A stretch of 64,000 nucleotides of DNA. Source: Arcobacter siniprincipis. Its GTDB lineage: Bacteria > Campylobacterota > Campylobacteria > Campylobacterales > Arcobacteraceae. Below, piece by piece: positions 7,778 through 15,829 of this stretch. The stretch's first letter is position 1. The number at the start of each line of letters is the position of its first letter. The notes beneath the pieces were generated by a model. That model had not been told where the DNA came from. It saw nothing but the letters and a program-made list of their open reading frames with translations, and ran no database searches. The translations under genes and the position numbers were made by a program. The stretch lies in assembly GCF_048571125.1 (NCBI RefSeq), contig NZ_CP182343.1, positions 62,001 to 126,000 of the forward strand, written 5' to 3'.

Positions 7778-8213
7778 TTCTTAACATTTTTACGATTTTT
7801 GGAGTTACTGCTAAATCAATAGCCTTAAAACCATCAAGGTTTTCAAAAGAACTATTGGCTCCTTTTTCTAAAAGAAGTTGTACAAAATCTTCTTTTCCTG
7901 CACTTGCACAATACATTAAAGCTGTTACATCATTTACATTTTTTGAATCAATTTCTATTCCTGCATTTACTAATAACTCAAAACACTCATAAGATGAAGC
8001 AAAACAGGCATTCCAAAGTGCAGAATTACCATCTACATTTTTCATATTTAAATCAACATCTAACTCTAGTAACTCACTTACAAGTTTATTTTTTCCTTCT
8101 CTTGCTGCTTTCATTACAGCAGAATTCCCATACTTGCCTGCTTGATTTAAATCATTCTCATCATAGTTATTCTCTTTTAACCATAGTTTTAACTCACTAG
8201 ATAAGTTTTTCAT
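7761..8213 (-). CDS. Ankyrin-repeat protein, nif-linked
   Basis: About three to four ankyrin repeats fill the 150 residues, seen from GNSAVMKAAREGKNKLVSEL, GNSALWNACFASSYECFELL and VTALMYCASAGKEDFVQLLL. There is no signal peptide, so it acts in the cytoplasm as a protein-binding scaffold. It overlaps the genes on both sides, which places it firmly in the nifN operon. The partner is unknown; the LRR gene at 23290 is a second repeat-scaffold gene in the same regulon. Confidence 0.85.
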   Translation of the reverse strand: MKNLSSELKLWLKENNYDENDLNQAGKYGNSAVMKAAREGKNKLVSELLELDVDLNMKNVDGNSALWNACFASSYECFELLVNAGIEIDSKNVNDVTALMYCASAGKEDFVQLLLEKGANSSFENLDGFKAIDLAVTPKIVKMLRNARVS

Positions 8214-8731
8214 ACTCCCATCCAGTTCTCATGAGTATGACCTTTTACTTTGAAGTTAATAACTTCTTCCAATGCTGTTTCAAACTCATCTAAATCGAGT
8301 TTATGTTCAGCATTTGAAGGTATCTCTTTGTATTTTATTACACCCTCTTTATCTATAATGAATACGGATTTTGCAATTAAACTTTCATTTAAATTTATTC
8401 CAAATTTCAAAGAAAATTTATTAAAGTCATTTGAGAGAGTACTTTCCTCTAATCCAAATACAGATGCAACTTTTTTTATATCACTAATAGGGCTATTTGT
8501 TATCATATAAACTAAGATTTTTGATTCAAATTTTTTTAAAATGTCATGTAAACCATTGTTATAATCTTTTATATTAGGAGAGCTAAGCATTACTTGAATT
8601 TTAGGTGCCATCATTCCTATAACTTTTGATTCACCATCTAACATTTCAACTCTAACAGCTGGTGCTTCAGAGTCAATTTTTCTCTCTTTTTGCTTTAAAA
8701 TATAAAACTCTTTTTTATACTTAACTTCCAT
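8210..8731 (-). CDS. Thiol-peroxidase-like protein without catalytic cysteine (second of pair)
   Basis: The 173 residues follow the Tpx fold: QVMLSSPNIKDYNNGLHDIL matches the peroxidatic loop, and IAKSVFIIDKEGVIKYKEIP matches the conserved RAVVVIDENxxxxY strand. The protein has no cysteine at all, so it cannot reduce peroxides. It is a paralogue of the upstream gene (8732-9109), sharing the stretch from the first strand through LSSPNIK / ISLPDIK. It directly abuts that gene and overlaps the ankyrin gene by four bases. A structural or binding role in nif cofactor work is possible but unproven. Confidence 0.7.
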   Translation of the reverse strand: MEVKYKKEFYILKQKERKIDSEAPAVRVEMLDGESKVIGMMAPKIQVMLSSPNIKDYNNGLHDILKKFESKILVYMITNSPISDIKKVASVFGLEESTLSNDFNKFSLKFGINLNESLIAKSVFIIDKEGVIKYKEIPSNAEHKLDLDEFETALEEVINFKVKGHTHENWMGV

Positions 8732-9109
8732 TTATAATATCTCCTTATGTGTTATTTGACAATTTGTATCAATTATCATTAAAGACTTTTTTAGTTGATT
8801 TTTTTCATCTTTTATACTAAAAGTTTTTGAAAACTCTTTGTATTCCCTTGAGATTAGGCTATCTTTTAGTTCGAACTCTTTTATTATTTCTTCACATTCA
8901 TCAATGCTACTCATTGTGATAACAAAAGTTTCAGCTCTATTTTTAAAAAAGCTTATTGCATCATCTAATTGTTCATTAAAGTTTTTAATATCAGGCAATG
9001 AAATTACAACTTGTATTCTGTCTTTTGGAATTCCTAATAATCTTGTACTTCCATTTATCATCTCTAAACCTAATGCTTTTACTATTGGTCTTTGTAAATT
9101 AATGCCCAT
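8732..9109 (-). CDS. Thiol-peroxidase-like protein without catalytic cysteine (first of pair)
   Basis: This 125-residue paralogue of the next gene keeps the central part of the Tpx fold (RIQVVISLPDIKNFNEQLDD, then LKKSLMIIDTNCQITHKEI) but stops early, before the last helix. Two cysteines exist (in DECEEI and TNCQ) but neither falls at the peroxidatic or resolving position of Tpx. Its start overlaps the end of nifN by 11 bases. The tight coupling to nifN suggests a function in the NifEN step, but this is inference. Confidence 0.68.
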   Translation of the reverse strand: MGINLQRPIVKALGLEMINGSTRLLGIPKDRIQVVISLPDIKNFNEQLDDAISFFKNRAETFVITMSSIDECEEIIKEFELKDSLISREYKEFSKTFSIKDEKNQLKKSLMIIDTNCQITHKEIL

Positions 9110-10394
9110 GAAATGCCCCTTGATTATGATGATTTATTAGATTTGCTAACTCAAAAAGTAAGTAAGTACTTCCTTCATATAAAACATCATTTTTTAGTTG
9201 ATTACCAACTCCTTCAAAATCAGGAAACCCTCTTAACATAAGAGCTTTTTTATGTCTCATTGTGTATCTTTCTCCATGAAAGTTTGATATTAATACATCA
9301 CTATCTTTTAGATATTTTTCAACATCTTCAAAATCACCAATTAATATATTTTCACACTCTATATTATCTAGTAAATCATTTTTGTGGGTAGTTATTATTG
9401 CTTTTATATTTGCCCCTGCTTCAATAATTGTATTTGCAACGCTTATACACTGGTCAGGCTCAAGGGCTAATACAACAGAAGCACTTCCAATTGCAAAGTG
9501 AGAATCAAGCATGGCATCTTGTAATCTTTTTCTCCATCTAACAATACTTGGATGGGGAGTTGAGATATTTTTGATTTGGCAAAGGGCTTTGAAAAACTTA
9601 TCACTATCTTCTAAGCCACCTAAAGAATCAAAATGTAGTAATTTCATATTTTCATTTTTTGCTTTTAATTTATCTCCAGCTTTTTTTACACTACTTCCTA
9701 TACTAATAGCTAGTGAACAAGTTCCTAATTTCTCTATATCTTCTACGGTTATTCCTCCACTACTTAAAGCACCTTGCTTTAATCCTAAGTGACCATCTAA
9801 TGAATCACTTAAATCAGGAAGAGATAAAACTTCATAACCAAATAATGCGATTGTGTCTTTGATTTTTTCTATCTCTATTGGTTTTAGATTTACATTTGGA
9901 ATAATTACTGCTTTATTCACATCAACTTCACTTGCACTTGCAACAAGTTGGTCAATGATTGCTTCAATAGATTTTGCAAAACCACTTTCAATAGAACCTT
10001 CAAAATCAGGAGTATTTACATAGACCATTTTTTGTTGGTCTTGGACAAGTAAACAAGCTCCTTTTATATCATCCCCTTTTGTCTCCGTAAGACCTGTTGT
10101 AAAAAGACCTACAAGATCAGGTTGTACTTTTTTAGTGATATTTTTAATTGATTCTGAAATGGCATAATCTCCTCCATCAATTACAGCTGTTATATCATTT
10201 ACAGCTGTTGTTTGAACTGCTATTGGGTCATTGAAATGTCTTGTGAAAAACACCTTTGTAAATGAAGCACAACCTTGCGCTCCATGCATAAGTGGCATAC
10301 AGTTTTTTATCCCTAAAAAACAAAGCATCGCTCCCATAGGTTGAGATAGTTTGATAGGGTTTAGTTGTAGAGGTTTTGCACTTATACTTTCCAT
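9099..10394 (-). CDS. nifN: NifN, FeMo-cofactor scaffold subunit
   Basis: NifN pairs with NifE as the scaffold on which NifB-co is turned into FeMo-cofactor. The N-terminal cluster region reads QPMGAMLCFLGIKNCMPLMH then GAQGCASF, giving the cysteines expected for the NifN side. A TTGLTETKGDD motif follows at about 100. The length of 431 is usual. It heads a leftward operon behind the sigma-54 site at 10424, and its 3' end overlaps the Tpx-like gene. nifE, its usual neighbour, lies 3.5 kb away behind another promoter, with non-nif genes between. Confidence 0.93.
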   Translation of the reverse strand: MESISAKPLQLNPIKLSQPMGAMLCFLGIKNCMPLMHGAQGCASFTKVFFTRHFNDPIAVQTTAVNDITAVIDGGDYAISESIKNITKKVQPDLVGLFTTGLTETKGDDIKGACLLVQDQQKMVYVNTPDFEGSIESGFAKSIEAIIDQLVASASEVDVNKAVIIPNVNLKPIEIEKIKDTIALFGYEVLSLPDLSDSLDGHLGLKQGALSSGGITVEDIEKLGTCSLAISIGSSVKKAGDKLKAKNENMKLLHFDSLGGLEDSDKFFKALCQIKNISTPHPSIVRWRKRLQDAMLDSHFAIGSASVVLALEPDQCISVANTIIEAGANIKAIITTHKNDLLDNIECENILIGDFEDVEKYLKDSDVLISNFHGERYTMRHKKALMLRGFPDFEGVGNQLKNDVLYEGSTYLLFELANLINHHNQGAFHGH

Positions 10395-10423
10395 GATATT
10401 TCCTATATTATTTTTAGTATATA

Positions 10424-10438
10424 TGCAAATAGTGTTCC
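10424..10438 (-). promoter_or_regulatory. Sigma-54 promoter of nifN operon
   Basis: GGAACACTATTTGCA on the minus strand, the same 15 bases as the nifX promoter. Predicted transcript start is near 10413, leaving a leader of about 19 bases to nifN. Confidence 0.88.
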
Positions 10439-10552
10439 TAAAATTAAAATAACCAAATAATCTCTAAAATAATCATTTTAATCTAATTTTAAGGTAAGTG
10501 TTCTTATAATTTTGTATTATTTAAATAATAATTTTGTAATTAAGGAGTAACT

Positions 10553-10975
10553 ATGTCTGGAATTAATGATGTTGTGGATAGTTTTAATGTTGGATTTTTT
10601 CAAACAACTAATACTAACAAAAATCCGATTGATTTAAATATTCCAGAAAACACTCAATTTGGTGATTTTAGTGAAAAACTTAAAGTTATAAGCTCTGAAG
10701 CTACTTATCGCCCTCCTGAAACTGTCTATCTTGATGGATTTGATGGTTCTGATCCAAAAAATCCCATACCTATAAAAATTCCACTTACAGGTTATTTCCA
10801 ACATCCTTTTTTGGATAAGGATGGAAATTGGGATGAGGAAGCAGAATATAAATCCTATGCAGAAAATGAATTGAAGTATAAAAAAGAAGTAGTAGCTAAC
10901 TGGATGGAAGAGCGAGGTTATGATTTGCAAAAAAATGCAGAGTTAATGAAAGCTTTATTGGAAAAAGAAGGATAA
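10553..10975 (+). CDS. Unknown acidic protein, paralogue of next gene
   Basis: I do not recognise a family. The 140 residues are acidic and rich in Asn, Pro and Asp, without a signal peptide. The N-terminus (SFNVGFFQTTNT, later LNIPENTQFGDF) and the C-terminus (NAELMKALLEKEG) match those of the next gene (GIFKTDTN, FNIPKDSEFDDL, NATLMKAVLGNQG). The middle, with many aromatic and proline residues, is unique to this copy. A strong AAGGAG site precedes the ATG, and a TATAAT box lies near 10506. It sits between the two halves of the split nifEN pair but has no sigma-54 site. Confidence 0.75.
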   Translation: MSGINDVVDSFNVGFFQTTNTNKNPIDLNIPENTQFGDFSEKLKVISSEATYRPPETVYLDGFDGSDPKNPIPIKIPLTGYFQHPFLDKDGNWDEEAEYKSYAENELKYKKEVVANWMEERGYDLQKNAELMKALLEKEG

Positions 10976-11023
10976 AGATTTTATTCTTTTTAAATATTTA
11001 ACATAAATTATAAGGAGTTACTT

Positions 11024-11269
11024 ATGGCAACAATTGGGGAAATAACTGGTGGTTTTAGTTCTGGTATTTTTAAAACAGATACTAATGGTGAATTTAATAT
11101 TCCAAAGGATTCTGAATTTGATGACCTAATGAAAGGAGAATTTACAGACGTAGGTTCAAGTAATCTAGAGCCTGTACCTTATGAACAAGCTCCTTTGGAG
11201 TATGATAATAATACTGAATTAACTAATAATGCAACTTTAATGAAAGCTGTATTAGGAAATCAAGGATAA
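11024..11269 (+). CDS. Unknown small protein, shorter paralogue of 10553 gene
   Basis: The 81-residue protein shares both ends with the gene just upstream but lacks its central part. It is acidic (several Glu and Asp) and has no cysteine or membrane segment. A strong AAGGAG site lies before the ATG, and only 48 bp separate the two genes, so they are likely co-transcribed. Expression from this spot is ended by the bidirectional hairpin at 11262. Function unknown. Confidence 0.72.
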   Translation: MATIGEITGGFSSGIFKTDTNGEFNIPKDSEFDDLMKGEFTDVGSSNLEPVPYEQAPLEYDNNTELTNNATLMKAVLGNQG

Positions 11270-11283
11270 TTATTTTTATCCTT
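11262..11283. terminator. Bidirectional terminator between convergent genes
   Basis: AAGGATAA / TTATCCTT with a six-base loop spans the stop codons of the 81-residue gene and of the AI-2E family gene. CTTTT follows on the plus strand. Confidence 0.6.
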
Positions 11284-12298
11284 CTTTTACACTTGACATA
11301 AGTAGGGATATCCATTTAGTAGTTTTATTTGAATCAAAGGCAATTTTTAATGTCATTGTAATAGGTACTGCTAAAAACATCCCTACTATTCCCAATACCC
11401 AACCCCATAAAATCAATGAGAAAAATATAACTAAAGGAGAAAGACCAAGCTCTTTTCCCATAAATTTCGGTTCAATAATATTACTTATAAAAATATTTAT
11501 TGCAAGATATAATACTATTAATATCAAAGTAGTATTTAAATCACTTGTTAAAAAAGATAAAAGTATTGCTGGAACTGCTGCTATTATAGACCCAACTACT
11601 GGAATAAAATTAAATAGCATTGCAATTACTCCCCAAAGTATGGGGTAGCTAATATCAAAAAAGATTAAAGTTATAGCCACTAAAAATCCTGTTAAAAAAC
11701 TAGTTGCTGTTTTTACTAAAAAATATTTTTGTATATTATTTGAAAAAAGGTTGAAATGCTCTATTTTATCACTCTCTTTTCTAAAAAGTATTTTTAACTT
11801 TTTTTCAAAAGATTTTGATTCGGCTAAAATAAATCCTATACCAATGATAATAAGTAAAAATTTTGATAAAAATGTACCAATACTTCCAATTAGGTTTGTA
11901 GTAATTCCAAAAAATGAGTTTAGATTTAAAGCATCTAAAATAGTCTTTTTATCAATTGAGTAGCCATAGTTTTCTGCTAATGAAATAATATTTACAATAG
12001 TTTGTTGTAATTTCTCTTCATAAGTTGGAAGATTTGTTATAAAGTCTTTTAATGAGATATTTACAATGTAAGCTAAAAGTAATGAAATAAGTGTAAAAAA
12101 CCCAAGTACTAATAAATAAGAGATGAGTTTAGGAATATGTCTTTTATCTAAAATTTTTATTAAAGTCGATATTATAGATGAGATAAAGATTGCTAAAAAT
12201 AAGACAATTACAATTTCACTGGCTATTTTTACTCCGGCAATAATAACTACTATACAAGCCAAATAAAAAAAATAGTTCCTTATTTTCTCTTCATCCAT
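11276..12298 (-). CDS. AI-2E family (PerM-like) transporter
   Basis: An inner-membrane protein of 340 residues with about seven to eight hydrophobic segments. The family region FNFIPVVGSIIAAVPAILLS lies near 235-255, followed by NIIEPKFMGKELGLSPLVIF, the most conserved stretch of the PerM/TqsA family. Members export or move small solutes, and the substrate cannot be told. It lies in the non-nif stretch between nifN and nifE, and its stop converges on the small acidic genes. Confidence 0.88.
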   Translation of the reverse strand: MDEEKIRNYFFYLACIVVIIAGVKIASEIVIVLFLAIFISSIISTLIKILDKRHIPKLISYLLVLGFFTLISLLLAYIVNISLKDFITNLPTYEEKLQQTIVNIISLAENYGYSIDKKTILDALNLNSFFGITTNLIGSIGTFLSKFLLIIIGIGFILAESKSFEKKLKILFRKESDKIEHFNLFSNNIQKYFLVKTATSFLTGFLVAITLIFFDISYPILWGVIAMLFNFIPVVGSIIAAVPAILLSFLTSDLNTTLILIVLYLAINIFISNIIEPKFMGKELGLSPLVIFFSLILWGWVLGIVGMFLAVPITMTLKIAFDSNKTTKWISLLMSSVKEG

Positions 12299-12347
12299 AT
12301 TTTCCCTTTATTTTATAAAAGTAATTATAACGGCTTTTTATATAAAT

Positions 12348-13853
12348 CTAAGAAAATAGATTATTTTTGATCTCATTGTATTGAGAAATAAAATTTGAAT
12401 ATGCCTCTATAATATTTTTGTTATAGGTTTTTGGGGGTGTTTGACCTGCATTTTTAGCTGATTTTTCTACAATAGCTATAATAGAATCAAGATTTAAGGG
12501 GTTTGCATCCATTTGCTGTGTATTTGGAGAATTTTTATCTTCTTTTTGATTTTCAGCATTATCTTTGTTATCTTCATTTTTTTGAATATCACTTGGATAG
12601 AATAATAACCCATCAATTATGATGGAATCAAGATTTCCATTTTGAAGGTTTTCTATATTTTCATTAATAGCTAAATTACTCCATACTGCCACTTTAGGAT
12701 CTTCTATATTTTGAAGTTTATTGTATATTGTTTCGTTTAAAGTATCATCTTTTAAGTAAGCTACTTTTTCTAATTGGGCTTTAAAAGCAAGTAGATTATC
12801 GGTATCTTTTTTATTAAGACTAGAAATATTTTTTAAAGAGTCATCTAAAATTTTTTTTAAATCTTCATAATTTTTTTTAGCTTCATCAAAAGTTATCTGT
12901 CTTAATTGAGCAGCTGAATAGGTATTATAATCTGGTTTAGTATCTTCATTTTTTATTTCTTCTGTTTTTGAATCTACTTCTGTATTCTCTTTAATTTGAT
13001 TATTCTCATTTTTTGAATAATCATTATTTACACTTTTTTTGACTTCATAGAGGCTAAATGTTTTATTAGAAATTGTTATTTCTTTTCCTGAAATCATAAA
13101 GCCATGATTATAACCATATTGACTATCAAATTGTTTATCAGATGATATAAATCCATGAGCATCCATAAATTCAGTTGCATCTTCAATTGATTGTACAATT
13201 TGTTTAAGATCTGTACCTTGGATAGAGTAAGAACTTCCTGCAAAAAAACCATCAGAACCATCTAAGTCAGCAGGATCGGAATAGTCATAGAAAACTTGAG
13301 CATTATCCTCATAATTAGAATATATCGCTCTATTTATTTCGTCATTATCAAAATAATTAACAATTTTAAATTTATCATTAAAGTTAAGTAAGTCTTGTGT
13401 CTCTTTATTTACTCTTGTTACTTCTCCGTATTGCTTATCAAGCATATTATCAGTGATTTTATCTTCATTCATAAACTTTGATGTAACTTCATTCAAATAT
13501 ACTTCATGGTCTTTAGAACCACCTCTTATCTCAGAGGGATTACTAATAAGAGATCTTTTTTGATAATTTTTAAAAGATTCAGAATTTAGAATATCTTGAG
13601 ATTCTTTCATCCTAGATTCTAATTCCTTTTTAATCTCTTCATAATTTTTCTTTATTTCATTATAAGAGAGTTCACTTAATTCTGCTGCACTATATGTAGA
13701 ATAATCACCTTCAACTTTTTTAGTAAAAGCAGTAATTTGTACATTAACTTCATCTTTTTCTATTTCTAAAGTTGAACTTTTAGGATTGGTATTAAGTGTA
13801 TTTGATATATTAGCAAAGGCATTGAAATTATTTATATTTGTCATATTAATCAT
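12348..13853 (-). CDS. Unknown 501-residue protein with an internal duplication
   Basis: The family is not recognised. A segment near residues 50-85 (STYSAAELSELSYNEIKKNY) is repeated near 310-345 (NTYSAAQLRQITFDEAKKNY), each followed by a charged helix. A large charged linker (Lys, Glu, Asp, Asn) separates the copies, and another precedes the C-terminus. There is no signal peptide and no cysteine. The start is placed at the first ATG because AAAGGAT precedes it. The composition resembles flagellar or surface-linked proteins of this group, but that is weak. Confidence 0.7.
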   Translation of the reverse strand: MINMTNINNFNAFANISNTLNTNPKSSTLEIEKDEVNVQITAFTKKVEGDYSTYSAAELSELSYNEIKKNYEEIKKELESRMKESQDILNSESFKNYQKRSLISNPSEIRGGSKDHEVYLNEVTSKFMNEDKITDNMLDKQYGEVTRVNKETQDLLNFNDKFKIVNYFDNDEINRAIYSNYEDNAQVFYDYSDPADLDGSDGFFAGSSYSIQGTDLKQIVQSIEDATEFMDAHGFISSDKQFDSQYGYNHGFMISGKEITISNKTFSLYEVKKSVNNDYSKNENNQIKENTEVDSKTEEIKNEDTKPDYNTYSAAQLRQITFDEAKKNYEDLKKILDDSLKNISSLNKKDTDNLLAFKAQLEKVAYLKDDTLNETIYNKLQNIEDPKVAVWSNLAINENIENLQNGNLDSIIIDGLLFYPSDIQKNEDNKDNAENQKEDKNSPNTQQMDANPLNLDSIIAIVEKSAKNAGQTPPKTYNKNIIEAYSNFISQYNEIKNNLFS

Positions 13854-13937
13854 ATTTATCCTTTAACAAAGTCATAATAACATTATATTAATACTTTCTT
13901 AATATTAGATAAAATACAATTAATTAAGTGATTTTTT

Positions 13938-15278
13938 TTAATTCCAAGGTTCTGGACTTCCGACTACTTTAAATACCTTGTTATTAACTGCATTAGAGAC
14001 ATCTTTTGCTAAATTTATAAGTCCACTATATGCCCCATAACTTACTTTTTTCTCTTGATTTACATCCACAAAGGCTACTTTTTTCTTAATAGCTGTATAT
14101 AAACTTCGTCCACCTGCTAATAAAATATCTATATTATGTTCATCTATTAATTTTGCTTGTTCAGTTCCTGGGTCATTCATAAGTATTTTTACATATGTTG
14201 CACAAATCTCTTTATCCTCTAAGGTTGCTTTTTTTACACTTGTTGCAACCACATCTATACCTATATCTTGTAAGGCAGATGCTATAGACCAAGTTTTATT
14301 CCCACCTGTATTTAAAATAGCTTTTTTCCCTTCAAGTATTTTTCTATATGGAATTAGTGCTTTTTCAAGTTTTGTCTCTTCCTCTTCTATGACTTCTTTT
14401 GCTCTTTTGATAAGTTTTTCATCTCCAAAGGCATTTACTATACTCATAATTGCATTTGTTGTATCACGTTTTCCATAAAATGAGATACTTATATATGGTA
14501 TATTGTATCTCTCTTGCATCTTTCTTGTTAGAGAGATAAGTGATTTAGCACAAACAATTACATTAAGTTTTGCCCTATGTGCCATTTGGATATTTTCTAT
14601 TCTTCCATCACCTGCTAGGGTTGAAACTACTTTTATCCCTATTTTTTCTAATATTGGAGTGTATTGCCACATGTCACCTGTAACATTGTATTCACCAATT
14701 AAATTTATTCCAAAAGGGTGAATCTCTTCAGGCTCTTTTGTTCCTATTAGTTGGTGTAAAACTGATTCTCCTCCAAGTCTTGAGCCTAAGTTTTTACCAC
14801 CAACAAACCCAGGAGAGTGAATAACAACTATAGGAATACCATGTTTCTCTTCCATCCTATTACAAGTATTATCCATATCATCACCAATCATTGCAGTTAC
14901 ACAAGTTTCGTATACAAAAATTCCTTTTGGATTTTTATTTTCCACTATGTAATTAATAGCATCTTCTAGTTTTTTATCTCCACCAAAAATTACATCATTT
15001 GTATTTACATCTGTTGTATATCCAGTAATTGTATTATTTTCCCCATGGTGTGAAGTTAGAGTTTGTCTAGTTTCCCATGAAGCTCCTATACATGTGGCTG
15101 GTGAATGAACTAAATGTACTACATCAGCAAAAGGGAAAAGCGCGATTTGAGCCCCTTCAAAAGCGCATCCACCACTAGTAGCCCCTGGTTTTGGTTTATC
15201 ACATGATGATTTTTTTTCTTTATTATGAGAGCAGGCACTTTCGCTTAATAACTCTTGTATTAGTTTTTTATTTACCAT
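13938..15278 (-). CDS. nifE: NifE, FeMo-cofactor scaffold subunit
   Basis: NifE forms the NifEN scaffold with NifN. The cluster cysteines are visible: C38 in SGGCAFEGA, C63 in SPATCIGASW, and another near 124 in YETCVTAMIGDD. The N-terminal 30 residues are cysteine- and lysine-rich (ACSHNKEKKSSC). The protein is of usual length. A leader of about 70 bases separates it from the sigma-54 site at 15358, longer than for the other nif promoters here. It is monocistronic as far as seen, since 501-residue and AI-2E genes follow without nif character. Confidence 0.94.
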   Translation of the reverse strand: MVNKKLIQELLSESACSHNKEKKSSCDKPKPGATSGGCAFEGAQIALFPFADVVHLVHSPATCIGASWETRQTLTSHHGENNTITGYTTDVNTNDVIFGGDKKLEDAINYIVENKNPKGIFVYETCVTAMIGDDMDNTCNRMEEKHGIPIVVIHSPGFVGGKNLGSRLGGESVLHQLIGTKEPEEIHPFGINLIGEYNVTGDMWQYTPILEKIGIKVVSTLAGDGRIENIQMAHRAKLNVIVCAKSLISLTRKMQERYNIPYISISFYGKRDTTNAIMSIVNAFGDEKLIKRAKEVIEEEETKLEKALIPYRKILEGKKAILNTGGNKTWSIASALQDIGIDVVATSVKKATLEDKEICATYVKILMNDPGTEQAKLIDEHNIDILLAGGRSLYTAIKKKVAFVDVNQEKKVSYGAYSGLINLAKDVSNAVNNKVFKVVGSPEPWN

Positions 15279-15357
15279 TTTAGTTCCTTTGTTATCTACT
15301 TTTGTAGGAAAACACTAAAGAGGATAATCTCTTACCCTGACATTTAATTATTATAGA

Positions 15358-15372
15358 TGCAATAAGCGTTCC
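15358..15372 (-). promoter_or_regulatory. Sigma-54 promoter of nifE
   Basis: GGAACGCTTATTGCA on the minus strand (GG-N10-GC). It is back-to-back with the rightward promoter at 15385: twelve bases lie between the two GG elements. Confidence 0.87.
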
Positions 15373-15384
15373 TTTTTTTATTGT

Positions 15385-15399
15385 GGAATGGATTTTGCA
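15385..15399 (+). promoter_or_regulatory. Sigma-54 promoter of rightward NifX-like operon
   Basis: GGAATGGATTTTGCA on the plus strand (GG-N10-GC), followed by T as in the other sites. Predicted start is near 15410, leaving about 22 bases to the ATG at 15432. Confidence 0.87.
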
Positions 15400-15431
15400 T
15401 GGTAAAAATATAATGATTTAAAGGATTTAAA

Positions 15432-15818
15432 ATGATTGCTATACCCTTAAGTAAAGAAGACTCAACGGTAATTTCTGATTTATATGGAAATGCTCCATAT
15501 TTTGCCTTACTAGATTTAAGTTCTGGATATTTTAATGTAAAAGAAAATATTGGATGTGGAAATGGGCTTGAAACAGCAAAATGTGTAGAAGAGTTAGGTG
15601 CAAAAAGTACTATTTTTTATCATATGGGTGAAGGTGTTTTTAATCATCTAAATGAAAATAAAGTAAAAGTTTATAGTGCAGCAAAAACTTACTTAACAAT
15701 AGAAGATATATATAGAAATATTTTAAGCAAGTCGTGCAAAGTTGTTACAAAAGACAATTGTGAGAGTTTATTGGACTCTGGAACTACATCTTGCTCATGT
15801 GAGTGTGATAAAAACTAA
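15432..15818 (+). CDS. NifX/NafY-family FeMo-cofactor binding protein with Cys-rich tail
   Basis: The 128 residues carry the dinitrogenase iron-molybdenum cofactor domain: IAIPLSKEDSTVISDLYGNA at the start, then PYFALLDL and later a GCGNGLETAKCVEELGAKST stretch that matches the family's middle. The tail ends TSCSCECDKN, four Cys with two others shortly before, unusual and possibly metal-binding. It starts the rightward operon 15432-18397. Such proteins carry cofactor precursors; which one is unknown. Confidence 0.83.
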   Translation: MIAIPLSKEDSTVISDLYGNAPYFALLDLSSGYFNVKENIGCGNGLETAKCVEELGAKSTIFYHMGEGVFNHLNENKVKVYSAAKTYLTIEDIYRNILSKSCKVVTKDNCESLLDSGTTSCSCECDKN

Positions 15819-15829
15819 TTGAGTTGAAT

